Shown one piece after another: positions 20,279 through 29,259 of a stretch of DNA of 64,000 nt. A model generated the notes under the pieces. That model had not been told where the DNA came from. It ran no database searches and was given only the letters and a program-made list of their open reading frames with translations. The translations under genes and the position numbers were made by a program. Numbering within the stretch: the first letter of the stretch is position 1; each line of letters starts with the position of its first letter. The stretch comes from CAVQJU01 sp963729215. Its GTDB lineage: Bacteria; Acidobacteriota; Vicinamibacteria; Vicinamibacterales; CAVVIG01. The stretch spans positions 22,855 to 86,854 of the forward strand of contig CAVSND010000012.1 in assembly GCA_963729215.1 (NCBI GenBank). The letters run 5' to 3'.

Positions 20279-20800
20279 CAGTGCGTGGTGTCAGCATCGG
20301 GTCTGCTCTTTGGACAGGCGCGGTCGCCGGTTAGAAGGTCGCGAAGTGCCGCAGAGGATGAGCGAGTGGACTTGCCGATGATGTAATTCTGGCACGAGGC
20401 CCCACTCGCGGTGTCCGAACTCGATTTTGGTGTATCGCCCATCACGAAGTAATAGCCGTCAGGCACGCGTTGGCCCCAGTGTCGAGGCTGCGGACGACGC
20501 GTCGACAGAGCCACGCGCAGAGGGTGTCCGTTGATGTCGACCACGCCGCCGACGATGCGATCGCGTCGCCGGCCGCCGGCGATCACGCGCTTGAGCAGCA
20601 CGTGATCGGATGAAGCGGGTAATAGAACTCAGATGTCCCTGGGCCGAGGCGATGCCGGATTGGTACCGAGGCGGTTGACCAGCAGACGTCGTGGTGCTGT
20701 CGAGCGCGGCTCCACGCCGAAACCCGCCACGCGCGTAATCCGGACGCCGAATGTCGCAATCAGCGCCGGGCACATGCCGCGAAGAGCACGGCGTGCGCCT
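20278..20800 (-). pseudogene. Signal peptidase I-like (S26) protein, frameshifted, catalytic Ser apparently absent
   Basis: Joining frames on the minus strand gives recognisable signal peptidase boxes. VAGFGVEP aligns with the usual SGFSMEP box, then LLVNRLGTNPASPRPRDI, FYYPLHP, DHVLLKRVIA with the general-base Lys (codon 20590-20592), VDINGHPL, VPDGYYFVMGDTPKSSSD, and, one frame over, REWGLVP, then NYIIGKS. In the first box the catalytic Ser position is Gly (GGC at 20716-20718) and the Met is Val. At least four frame changes occur, some compensating within tens of bases. The stop overlaps the adaptor start (TGATG), so it heads the efflux operon. The N-terminal part beyond about 20800 is too degraded to place. 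Confidence 0.62.
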
Positions 20801-21198
20801 GGGTGATGAAAGACGCGTTGTGGAAGGGAACGACGGGCGCCCGCGATTGGCGAGCGACGCCGCGCGGCGCCGCCGATCGTGTTGAGCTCGGCAATGATCC
20901 TGTCGACTGAATCGTCCTGCGGATCACATCACAAGCGCCCTCGTGTCCCTGGCAATGCAGAAAGATGTTATGTCAGACCTGATATTGCAGCGACTGCCTA
21001 TATCGACCGGCTGAGGACTTCGCATGCGCCATTGATTTGCAGCTCGTCGTATCAAATTCATTAGAGTCTATTCGAAGACGCGAAGACAACGAGAATGTTG
21101 ATGGTCCCGCGATCGACAGGAAAAGGGCAACGAATAGTAAAGTGGCATCGCCCGACGAGCTGGCCGTGGCGGGTTGGAGGGAGAGAAAGGATGTGCAG
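20801..21198. other. Intergenic/degraded region upstream of the efflux operon and the LLM oxidoreductase
   Basis: From about 20800 to 20960 there is high-GC sequence that may hold the lost N-terminus of the signal-peptidase-like gene, but no frame is convincing. From 20960 to 21180 base composition falls to near 50% GC, as expected for a divergent control region between the minus-strand efflux operon and the plus-strand monooxygenase. I can name no clear promoter or operator. Confidence 0.4.
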
Positions 21199-22222
21199 GT
21201 GAAGAAGATCGGGTTCTTATCGTTCGGACACTGGACGCCGTCGCCCCAGTCGGAGGTGCGCACGGCGTCGGACGCGCTGATTCAGTCGATCGAGCTGGCC
21301 GTGGCCGCCGAGGAGCTGGGCGCCGATGGCGCCTACTTCCGCGTGCATCACTTCGCGCGCCAGCTCGGCTCGCCGTTCCCGCTCCTTGCGGCCGTCGGCG
21401 CGCGCACCAGCAAGATCGAGATTGGCACGGCCGTCATCGACATGCGCTACGAGAACCCGATGTACATGGTCGAGGACGCGGGTGCGGCTGACCTCATCGC
21501 GGGCGGGCGGCTCCAGCTGGGCATCAGCCGGGGGTCGCCGGAACAGGTGATCGACGGCTGGCGCCATTTCGGCTATGTCCCCGCAGACGGCGAGACCGCT
21601 GCCGATATGGCGCGCCACCACGCCGAGGTGTTTCTTGAAGTGCTCAAGGGCGACGGGTTTGCCAAGCCCAACCCGCGGCCGATGTTCCCCAACCCGCCCG
21701 GGCTGCTGCGCGTCGAGCCACATTCGGAAGGCCTGCGCGAGCGGATCTGGTGGGGCTCCAGCTCGAACGCCACGTCCAAGTGGGCGGCGGCACTGGGCAT
21801 GAACCTCCAGAGCTCGACCCTCAAGGACGACGAAAGCGGCGAGCCGCTGCACGTGCAGCAGCGCAAGCAGATCGAGGCCTACCGGGCGGCATGGAAAGAG
21901 GCCGGGCACAAGCGGGAGCCGCGCGTCTCGGTCAGCCGCAGCATCTTCGCGCTGGTCGACGACCGCGACCGGGCCTACTTCGGACGCGACGCTCGCGACC
22001 AGGACCAGGTTGGCTACATCGACGCGAACACCCGCGCGATCTTCGGCCGCTCGTACGCCGCCGAGCCTGAGCGTGCTCGTCAAACAACTTGCCGCGGACG
22101 AAGCCATCGCCGCCGCCGACACCCTGCTCCTGACGGTTCCGAATCAGCTCGGCGTGGACTACAACGCCCACGCCATCAACAGCATCCTCAAGTTCGTCGC
22201 CCCGGAACTTGGCTGGCGCTGA
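21199..22222 (+). CDS. LLM-class flavin-dependent monooxygenase (luciferase-like), one frameshift
   Basis: A bacterial-luciferase-like TIM-barrel oxidoreductase that uses reduced FMN or F420 to oxidise an unidentified substrate. The GTG at 21199 follows an AGAAAGGA ribosome site, and the protein starts VKKIGFLSFGHW. Family features include the LGADGAYFRVHHFARQ segment, KIEIGTAVIDMRYENP, and ADLIAGGRLQLGISRGSPEQV. A frame change near 22065 moves the reading to VLVKQLAADEAI...NQLGVDYNAHAI...ELGW, which ends at 22222 and is the expected C-terminus. With the frames joined the length (about 341 aa) is normal. It stands alone, convergent with the molybdenum hydroxylase operon. Confidence 0.82.
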
Positions 22223-22274
22223 CGCGATCTGTGAGGGCCGCTTGCGGCTGGCCAGTTGAACGCTGACGTCCTGT

Positions 22275-24507
22275 CTAAGCGAGCGCGGTCTTCACGCGCG
22301 CCGGAGTAAACGGGTATTCGCGTAAGCGAACCCCGGTCGCGTCGAAAAACGCGTTGGCGATGGCCGCCGATGCGGCGGCCATGATCTCTTCGCCAGCGCC
22401 GGTGGACTTCTGATCCACGCGCTGCACGACGATCGCGGTGACGGCCGGGGCCTCTGCGAAGCGCAGGATCGGATACGAATTCCAGTCGAGGCTGGTGACG
22501 TTGGTGCTGGAGAACGTCACTTCTTCCTTGAGCAGGCGGCTCGCGGCCTGCACCAACTGGCCGCTGATCTGATTTTCGACGGCCGCGGGATTGACGACGA
22601 GGCCGGCGTCGATGGCGCCGTACATGTGTGTGGCGACGACGGCGCCGGTGCTCCGGTTGACGCGGACGTCGGCGATCGCGGCGCCGTATGAAGTCATGTG
22701 CGTCCCGAGGCCAACGCCGCGTCCTGTCACGACGGTGCCGCGCGTGCGCGCAGATGCGGCGGCGCGCGGCGTCCATTGCGCGGCCTTCGCCACCGCGTCG
22801 AGGACCGCCAGCCAGCGTGGGTCGGACATATTGCGCCGGCGGAACTCCAGCGGGTCGATACCCGCCATATGCGCGAGCTCGTCGAGCGCCTGCTCCGACG
22901 CGAACGCGAACGAGACGTCGAGCGGCGAGCGCAGGTTCGACGCCTTGAGATAACCCGTGATGCCCGGCACGCGATGGTTGTTGAGCCGCAGGTTCGGGAT
23001 GTCGTACATCGATCCGAGCGTCACCTTATTGAGGTTGCGGGATGTCCCGTCGGGCGATTCGCTGGCGGGCGTGCCGAGCGCGAGCTGCTCGGAGGTCTCG
23101 ACCGTCGACCACACGTGCTGCCAGCCGTCGTACTCGTACGCCACGATCCTGCCGCCGGCGTCGACGCCGGCCTTGACGTCGGCCAGGTGCGCGGGGCCGA
23201 AGTTGTCCCAGCCGTGTTCGTCCGCCCGGGAGAACTGCACGCGCACCGGCGCGCCGACTTCCTTCGACACCAGTGCGGCCGCCTGCGCCGCATCGTCATA
23301 GCAGCTGCGGCCGAACGTGCCGGCGCCTTCGAAGTACTGCACGCGGACGTTCGTCGCCGCGACGCCGAGTACCTTCGCCACCTTGTCGCGCGTGCCGTAG
23401 ACGCCTTGTGTCGAGCACATCACCGTCGTACCGGCCGGCGTGACATCGGCCACGGCGCAGTTCGGGCCGAACGGCATGTGCCCCTGATACGGCCCGCGGT
23501 AGGTCGCCTGGACGACGTGCGTGGCGCGGCCGAGTGCGGCCGCGACGTCGCCCTTTTCGGCGATGACCGAATCGGTGGTGTCGTGCCGAACGCATCTGGT
23601 CGAAGAGACCCGCGGTGCCGGCGAGCGACGCCGGCATGTCCCACGCCACCTTGAGTTGCCTGGCGGCACGCACGGCATCCCACTCGTTTGCCGAGACAAC
23701 GGCAAGAAAATCGCGGCGGCGGACGACCCGCACGCCCGGGATGTTCGCGATGGACGACTCGTCGAGGCTGGCAATGCGTGCCCCGTCGGCATAGGCGCCC
23801 TGCCCCAGGGGTCGAACGACTCGCGCGTGCAGCATGCCCGGCAGCCGCACCTGCTGCACGTAGGTGTAGCGGCCGGTCATCTTGTCCGGCAGATCGAGCC
23901 GGGGATGCCGAGCGCCGACAATCCGGTATTGTGAAGCCGTCTTCTGGGGGGCCGTGCCGGTCATGGCGATCGCGAATGGCTGATCGCCGAGCAGATCGCC
24001 GTACTTCACGGTCCTCGACGCGTCGCCGGCGACCGAGACAACGCCGTTCGAGACCGCCAGCTGGTCGGCCGGAACGCCCAGCCGGCGCGAGGCAAGCGCC
24101 AGCAGCGCCTGGCGGGCTTCGGCAGCCGCCGCGCGAATCTGTGGACCGCCGCGCTCGATCGCGGCGCTCGCGACGGTGGCGCCCTGATTCGGCGTCACGT
24201 GTGTATCGAGCCGCACCGATGAGATCTGGCTCATGGCGAGGTCGAGCTCCTCGGCGGCAATCTGGAGGAGCGCCGTGCTCGCGCCCTGACCGAGCTCGGC
24301 GTAGCCGATGTAGGCCGTCGCGGTGTTGTCGGCGTGAATCGCGATCCAGGTGTCGATCAGCTTCTGATCCGGCGGGCCCGGCACCGCCGCGCGTGCGGCG
24401 ACGGCGGCTCGCTCCTGTGCGAGCGGCGTACCCCTCATGCTGAAGCCGATGACCATCGCGCCGCCGGCCTTCAGAAACTCGCGGCGGGGCAGCGCCAGCA
24501 CGCTCAT
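22275..24507 (-). CDS. Molybdopterin-binding subunit of an isoquinoline/aldehyde oxidoreductase-type hydroxylase, one frameshift
   Basis: The large catalytic subunit of a two-subunit molybdenum hydroxylase of the xanthine dehydrogenase superfamily (about 744 codons). It starts at 24507 with a twin-arginine signal (PRREFLKAGGAMVIGFS), so the complex is probably exported. Family segments are AYIGYAELGQGASTALLQI, GPYQGHMPFGPNCAVADV, VYGTRDKVAKVLG, EGAGTFGRSCYDDAAQAAA, and the C-terminal STGAGEEIMAAASAAIANA carrying the usual active-site Glu region. One frame change near 23588 joins LFDQMRS to TTDSVIAEKGDV. Its start overlaps the stop of the [2Fe-2S] subunit as ATGA. No FAD subunit is nearby, matching the IorA/IorB-type arrangement. 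Confidence 0.87.
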
Positions 24508-25007
24508 CGCCGCGCCTCCTTCATCATGGCCGCCGCACGCTGGATCGCCGCGAGGACGCGCGGATAAGTGCCACACCGGCAGAGATGGCCGTTCATCGCG
24601 GTGCGAATCTGCGCTTCGGTGGGCTGCGGCGTTTTCGACAGCAGCTCGGCACCTTTGACGATCATCCCGTTGTAGCAGTAACCGCACTGCGCCGCCTGTT
24701 CGTCGATGACGGCCTGCTGCAGCGGATGGAGCGCCGGCGCTTTCTCCAGCTTCGCCAGCGTCGCGTAGTACCCGGCGAGACCTTCGAGCGTCGTCACCCG
24801 CTTGCCTTCCACGCGTGCCACCGGCGTGACGCACGAGCGCGTCTCGACGCCGTCGACGAGCACCGAGCACGACCCGCACTGCGCGAGGCCGCAGCCGAAG
24901 CGCGGGCCGTTCAGCGCGAGATCGTTGGCAAGCACATACAGGAGGGGGGTATCGGGCGAAGCGGCCACGGTCTGAGGCCGCCCGTTTACCGTGAGCGTCA
25001 CAGCCAT
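24504..25007 (-). CDS. [2Fe-2S] subunit of molybdenum hydroxylase
   Basis: This 167-residue electron-transfer subunit carries two iron-sulfur clusters. The plant-ferredoxin-type N-terminal cluster motif is FGCGLAQCGSCSVLVDG with a further Cys in RSCVTP. The C-terminal four-helix cluster motif is QCGYCYNGMIVKG and LCRCGTYPR. It passes electrons from the Mo centre of the partner subunit, whose start overlaps this stop (ATGA). It has no signal peptide; export would be by hitch-hiking with the Tat-tagged large subunit. It is divergent from the ABC permease gene, with 93 bases between starts. Confidence 0.92.
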   Translation of the reverse strand: MAVTLTVNGRPQTVAASPDTPLLYVLANDLALNGPRFGCGLAQCGSCSVLVDGVETRSCVTPVARVEGKRVTTLEGLAGYYATLAKLEKAPALHPLQQAVIDEQAAQCGYCYNGMIVKGAELLSKTPQPTEAQIRTAMNGHLCRCGTYPRVLAAIQRAAAMMKEARR

Positions 25008-25100
25008 GGGCGAGATGCTAGCATGCCCGACGACCGAGACAACCTTTGGAGGTCGAGATCCGTCTTAGGAGGGGTCGTCGCGTCGTCTGGAGGTGTGCCG

Positions 25101-27541
25101 GTGTCGTCATTGATGCAGGACCTGCGATATGCCGTGCGAACCCTGGCGAGGAGTCCGGGATTCGCCTTCGTCGCGCTGTTGACGCTCGCGCTCGGCATCG
25201 GCGCCAACACGGCCATCTTCAGCTTCGTCGACGGACTGCTCCTGAAGCCGCTGCCCTACCCGAACGCCGACCGCATCGTTCGCGTGCTGGAGAAGCCGCC
25301 GCGCGGCGACCGCAACGGCATCTCAACGCTCAACTTTCTCGACTGGCAGAAGGACAACGCCGTCTTCGATTTCATGGCGGCCCAGGCCGGCGGCGGCGGC
25401 GTCACGCTCACCGGCGTGAGCGAACCGGTTCTCCTGCGCGGCGCGCGCGTCTCGGCCCATTATTTCGACATCTTCGGCGTCAAGGCCGCGCTCGGCCGCA
25501 CCTTTCTGCCGGATGAAGATCAACCCGGAAAAGACAAGGTGGCCGTCCTCAGCCATGTGCTGTGGGTGAATCAGTTCGGCGCCGACCCGGCGCGTCCTGA
25601 ACCGCACGATTCTCCTCGACAACGTGCCGCACACGGTCGTCGGCATCCTGCCGGCCGGAAGCGCCTTCGACCGCGCCTTCAACCAGGTGTGGCGGCCGCT
25701 CGCCTTCGAGCCGTCGAACATGACGCGCAACTTCCACTGGCTGATTTCGTTTGCGCGCCTCAAGCCGGGCGTGTCCCTCGAGCAGGCCAAAGCCAACATG
25801 AACGCGATCGGGACGCGCATCGAGAAGGACTTTCCCGACTCGAACAAGAACTGGGGCGTGGTGACCGAGCGCTACGGCGACACGATCATCGGCCCGGATC
25901 TTCGCACGTCCCTCCTCGTGCTCATGACCGCCACCGGACTGGTCCTGCTCATCGGCTGCGCGAACCTCGCCAACCTGGCGCTCGCCCGGGGCCTGTCGCG
26001 CGGGCGCGAGGTCGCGGTCCGCGCCGCCCTCGGCGCCGGGCGATGGCGGCTGGTCCGCCAGTTCATCACCGAGAACGTCGTCCTCTCGCTGGGTGGCGGG
26101 GTGCTTGGCATCGCGCTCGGCTACGGCATCATGAGGTGGCTGCAGCTCCTGGTGCCGCCGTTCTCCTTCGCGCGCGAAGCCGAGATCACGATGGACATCC
26201 GCGTGCTGCTCTTTGCGCTGACCATCTCGGCGGCGACCGGCCTGCTGTTCGGCTTCGCCCCGGCCTGGCAGGCGACGTCGCCCGATCTCAGCGGGACGAT
26301 GAAAGAAGGCGGACGGGGATCGAGCGGCGGCGCCTCGCACAAGCGCCTGCGCGACGCCCTGATCGTGGCCGAGGTGGCGCTGGCGTTTGTGCTGCTCGTC
26401 GGCTCGGGACTCATGATGCGCAGCTTCTTCCGGCTGATGAACGTCGATGCGGGCCTCGATTCGACCAACGTGCTGACGATCGGCATGCCGATCGCGACCG
26501 AGCGCTTCCCGGACCCCGCCCGGCTGAACCAGTATCTCCGCGAGATTCGCACGGCCGTCGAAGCCGTCCCCGGCGTGCGGGAAACGGCGCTCAGCTGCGC
26601 GCCGCCCATGCAGGGCACGTGTTACGGGATGCCGATGCAGGTGGCCGGCCGCCCGAACACCGATCGCGCGAATCGCCAGGGCGGCTTCTACAAGGTGGTG
26701 AGCCCGTCGTACTTCACCACGCTGGGGCTCCGGCTCGCCAGAGGCCGGGCGCTGTCGGACCGCGACGTCAAGAGCGCGCCGCCCGTCCTTGTCATCAACG
26801 AGCGTCTGGCCGCGCGCGAGTTCCCCGGCCAGGATCCCGTCGGTCAGCGCCTCCTGATTCAGGAGATCATTCCCGGCAAGACCGTGCTCGGCCCGGAGAT
26901 CGCGTGGGAAATCGTCGGCGTCGTGCGCGACGAGAAAGTACAAGGCATGGCCGACGACCGCAGCGCCGGCGTGTACGTGTCGAACGAGCAGAGCCCCGTG
27001 TATTTCATGACGCTCAGCGTCCGCGCCCAGGCGAACCCGCTGCTGCTGCAGAAGTCGATCAGCGCCGCCATTCACAGCGTGAACAAGGACCAGGCGCTGA
27101 ACGACATCCGCACCGTGGATCAGATCAAGGAGCTGTCGATGGCGAGCAACCGCCTGCAGACCACGCTCCTCGTCATCTTCGGCACCACGGCGCTAGTGCT
27201 CGCCGGTATCGGCATCTACGGCGTGATCTCGTATTCGGTGGTGCAGCGCACGCACGAGATCGGTATTCGGGCCGCGCTCGGCGCGAGCCGCAACAGCCTT
27301 CTGCGCATGGTGCTGCGCCGCGGGCTCGTCTTGACGGGCCTCGGGCTCGCGCTCGGGCTGGGCGGCGCGCTGGGCCTCACCTGGTTGATGGCGACCATCC
27401 TGTATGGCGTCGGCGCGCGCGATCCGGCCACGCTCGTGTCGGTGGCGGCGGTGCTGGCAGGCGGTTGCCGTCGTCGCCTGCTATGTGCCGGCGCGGCGGG
27501 CGACGAAGGTGGATCCGATGGTGGCGCTGCACTACGAATGA
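25101..27541 (+). CDS. ABC transporter permease, MacB/FtsX-like duplicated type, two frameshifts
   Basis: A large inner-membrane permease of the macrolide-exporter type with two FtsX-like domains and periplasmic MacB-like domains (about 813 codons). The GTG at 25101 has GGAGG at normal spacing; an ATG at 25113 (MQDLRYAVRTLARSPGF, the usual start of this family) is the alternative. The first membrane helix is AFVALLTLALGIGANTAIF. The first FtsX core reads IGCANLANLALARGLSRGREVAVRAALGAGRWR, and the second TTALVLAGIGIYGVISYSVVQRTHEIGIRAALGASR. Frame changes occur near 25590, and near 27460, where the end continues as YVPARRATKVDPMVALHYE. The ATPase gene starts eight bases downstream. The substrate is unknown. 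Confidence 0.87.
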
Positions 27542-27548
27542 GGACGCG

Positions 27549-28259
27549 ATGATGATGCCCACAACCGCCATGCCGCCCGTCATCAAGCTGAACGGGGTCA
27601 CCAAGGTCTTTGTGACCGACGAAGTCGAAACACACGCGCTCGAGCAGATCGAGATCGAGATCGCGCGCGGCGAATACGTCGCGATCTCCGGACCATCCGG
27701 CTGCGGCAAATCGACGCTGCTCTCGATCCTCGGCCTGCTCGACTCCCCGTCCGGCGGCTCGTATGCGCTGAACGGCCGTCAGGTGGCCGAGCTCAAGCCG
27801 TGGGAACGCGCACGCGTCCGTAATCGCGAGATCGGGTTCATCTTCCAGAGCTTCAACCTGATCGGCGACCTCTCGGTGTTCGAAAACGTCGAGCTGCCGC
27901 TCACGTACCGCGGCATGCGGCCCGCCGAGCGGCGGCAGCGCGCGCAGGAGGCGCTCGAGCGCGTCGGTATGGCGCACCGTGCCAAACATTTGCCGAGCCA
28001 GCTTTCGGGCGGCCAGCAGCAGCGCGTCGCCGTCGCGCGCGCAGTCGCCGGCGAGCCCGTCATCCTGCTCGCCGACGAGCCGACGGGCAACCTCGACTCG
28101 AAGAGCGGCGAATCGGTCATGGCACTCCTGCACGAGCTGTACATGAACGGCGCGACCATCTGCATGGTCACGCACGACCCGCGCTACGCGCGCCACGCCA
28201 ATCGAAGCATCTTCCTGTTCGACGGCCGCGTGGTCGACGAACCAGAACCTGCTGAATAG
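27549..28259 (+). CDS. ABC transporter ATP-binding protein, MacB/LolD type
   Basis: The 236-residue ATPase energises the permease just upstream. It has every expected motif: Walker A GPSGCGKST, Q-loop IFQSFNL, signature LSGGQQQR, Walker B VILLADEPTGNLDS, and the switch His in MVTHDPRYA. The sequence is closest to the LolD/MacB/FtsE group that works with FtsX-type permeases by mechanotransmission. The start at 27549 is the first of three consecutive ATG codons, and the exact one used is uncertain. It forms a two-gene operon with the permease. Confidence 0.93.
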   Translation: MMMPTTAMPPVIKLNGVTKVFVTDEVETHALEQIEIEIARGEYVAISGPSGCGKSTLLSILGLLDSPSGGSYALNGRQVAELKPWERARVRNREIGFIFQSFNLIGDLSVFENVELPLTYRGMRPAERRQRAQEALERVGMAHRAKHLPSQLSGGQQQRVAVARAVAGEPVILLADEPTGNLDSKSGESVMALLHELYMNGATICMVTHDPRYARHANRSIFLFDGRVVDEPEPAE

Positions 28260-28405
28260 ATCTCCGGTCGCGCGTCTCGGCACGCGACTTGGCAGCCTGA
28301 CTGTCTCGTTGACTGGCCGGACGCCTCACCCGGCTCGTTTGGAGTCATAATCGCGCCGTGCTGGAAGCCCGCGGGAACAATGGCGGCCAATAGCAGGAGA
28401 CAGTT

Positions 28406-28954
28406 ATGCGTGTAACCAGAATGATTGCGTTGAGTGCCGTCATCGGCGCGAGTCTGGGCGCCGCCGTTCTGACCGGGGTCGTCCGCGCACAGGGCGCCAA
28501 GGCGACCATCAACGATCCTGCAGGCCCGCTGCCCGATCCAAGCCATATTCCGATTGTCCTGCCAAAGGACATCAAGTGGACGGGCCAGGAAGGCAGGAAC
28601 CAGACGGCTACGCTCTTCGGCGATCAAACTAAACCCGGACTCTATGGCGTCGTCATCAAATGGTATCCAGGCAATTTCTCCCGGCCGCATTCTCACGACC
28701 AGGAGCGTTACGCGTATGTCATCTCGGGGACTTGGTGGGTCTCGACCAGCAACGTCTACGACGAGCAGACCACGTATCCCGTGACGGCTGGCACCGTCGC
28801 CATCGACAAGGCGAATACGGTGCACTGGGACGGCGCGCGCCTCGGCGAAAAAGAGCCCGCGGTCCTGGTGCTGGTCGGTATGGGACCGGTCAAGACCGTG
28901 CAGGTGGACGAGAGCGGAAATCCGAAGCCGCCGGCTCCCGCTCCGCCCCGTTGA
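28406..28954 (+). CDS. Secreted cupin-domain protein
   Basis: A 182-residue protein with a signal peptide (MIALSAVIGASLGAAVLTGVVRAQG) and a single cupin barrel. The cupin metal-binding motif 1 is seen as PHSHDQERYAYVISGTWW, with two His and a Glu in the right pattern. The second motif is probably AIDKANTVHWDG. The ribosome site AGGAG lies ten bases before the ATG. The C-terminal tail is Pro-rich. It could be a metal-dependent dioxygenase or a binding protein, and the substrate is unknown. It stands alone between the ABC operon and the hybrid kinase. Confidence 0.85.
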   Translation: MRVTRMIALSAVIGASLGAAVLTGVVRAQGAKATINDPAGPLPDPSHIPIVLPKDIKWTGQEGRNQTATLFGDQTKPGLYGVVIKWYPGNFSRPHSHDQERYAYVISGTWWVSTSNVYDEQTTYPVTAGTVAIDKANTVHWDGARLGEKEPAVLVLVGMGPVKTVQVDESGNPKPPAPAPPR

Positions 28955-29259
28955 AGCGGACAATGCGAACAGCGAGGACCTGGCTTATTCCTGCACCACC
29001 TGATACCACGCCGCCCGTTCCTCTTTTCAACATCACCGTCGTTTCTTAATGCTCGAACGATGCGGTTTGGATTGGTGACTACGTTCTAATAGGTAGGACT
29101 CGGCAAGTAATTCCTTCGCGCGGCGAAGGCCCGCAACGCGTCGGGGAACTCGACAATTCAGAATCCAGCGCGACTGGCGCGCTTTTCTCGAGATCGAACC
29201 GTGGCCTGTTTTTTGCTCAGACATCTCAGTCCGACGAAGCTCATCCGGATTCATCGGTC
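28955..29259. other. Intergenic region, no gene seen
   Basis: This 305-base stretch between the cupin and the hybrid histidine kinase is less GC-rich than the genes. A minus-strand frame of 73 codons (29033-29254) has no recognisable features and is not supported. The region probably holds the kinase promoter, but I can place no convincing -35/-10 pair. Confidence 0.4.

Noticed and set aside
25549..27075. Minus-strand open frame (508 codons) opposite the ABC permease
   Set aside because: No ribosome site or recognisable motif, while the plus strand has complete FtsX-type domains.
29033..29254. 73-codon minus-strand frame before the hybrid kinase
   Set aside because: No ribosome site, no protein-like pattern, and it lies in a lower-GC intergenic stretch.
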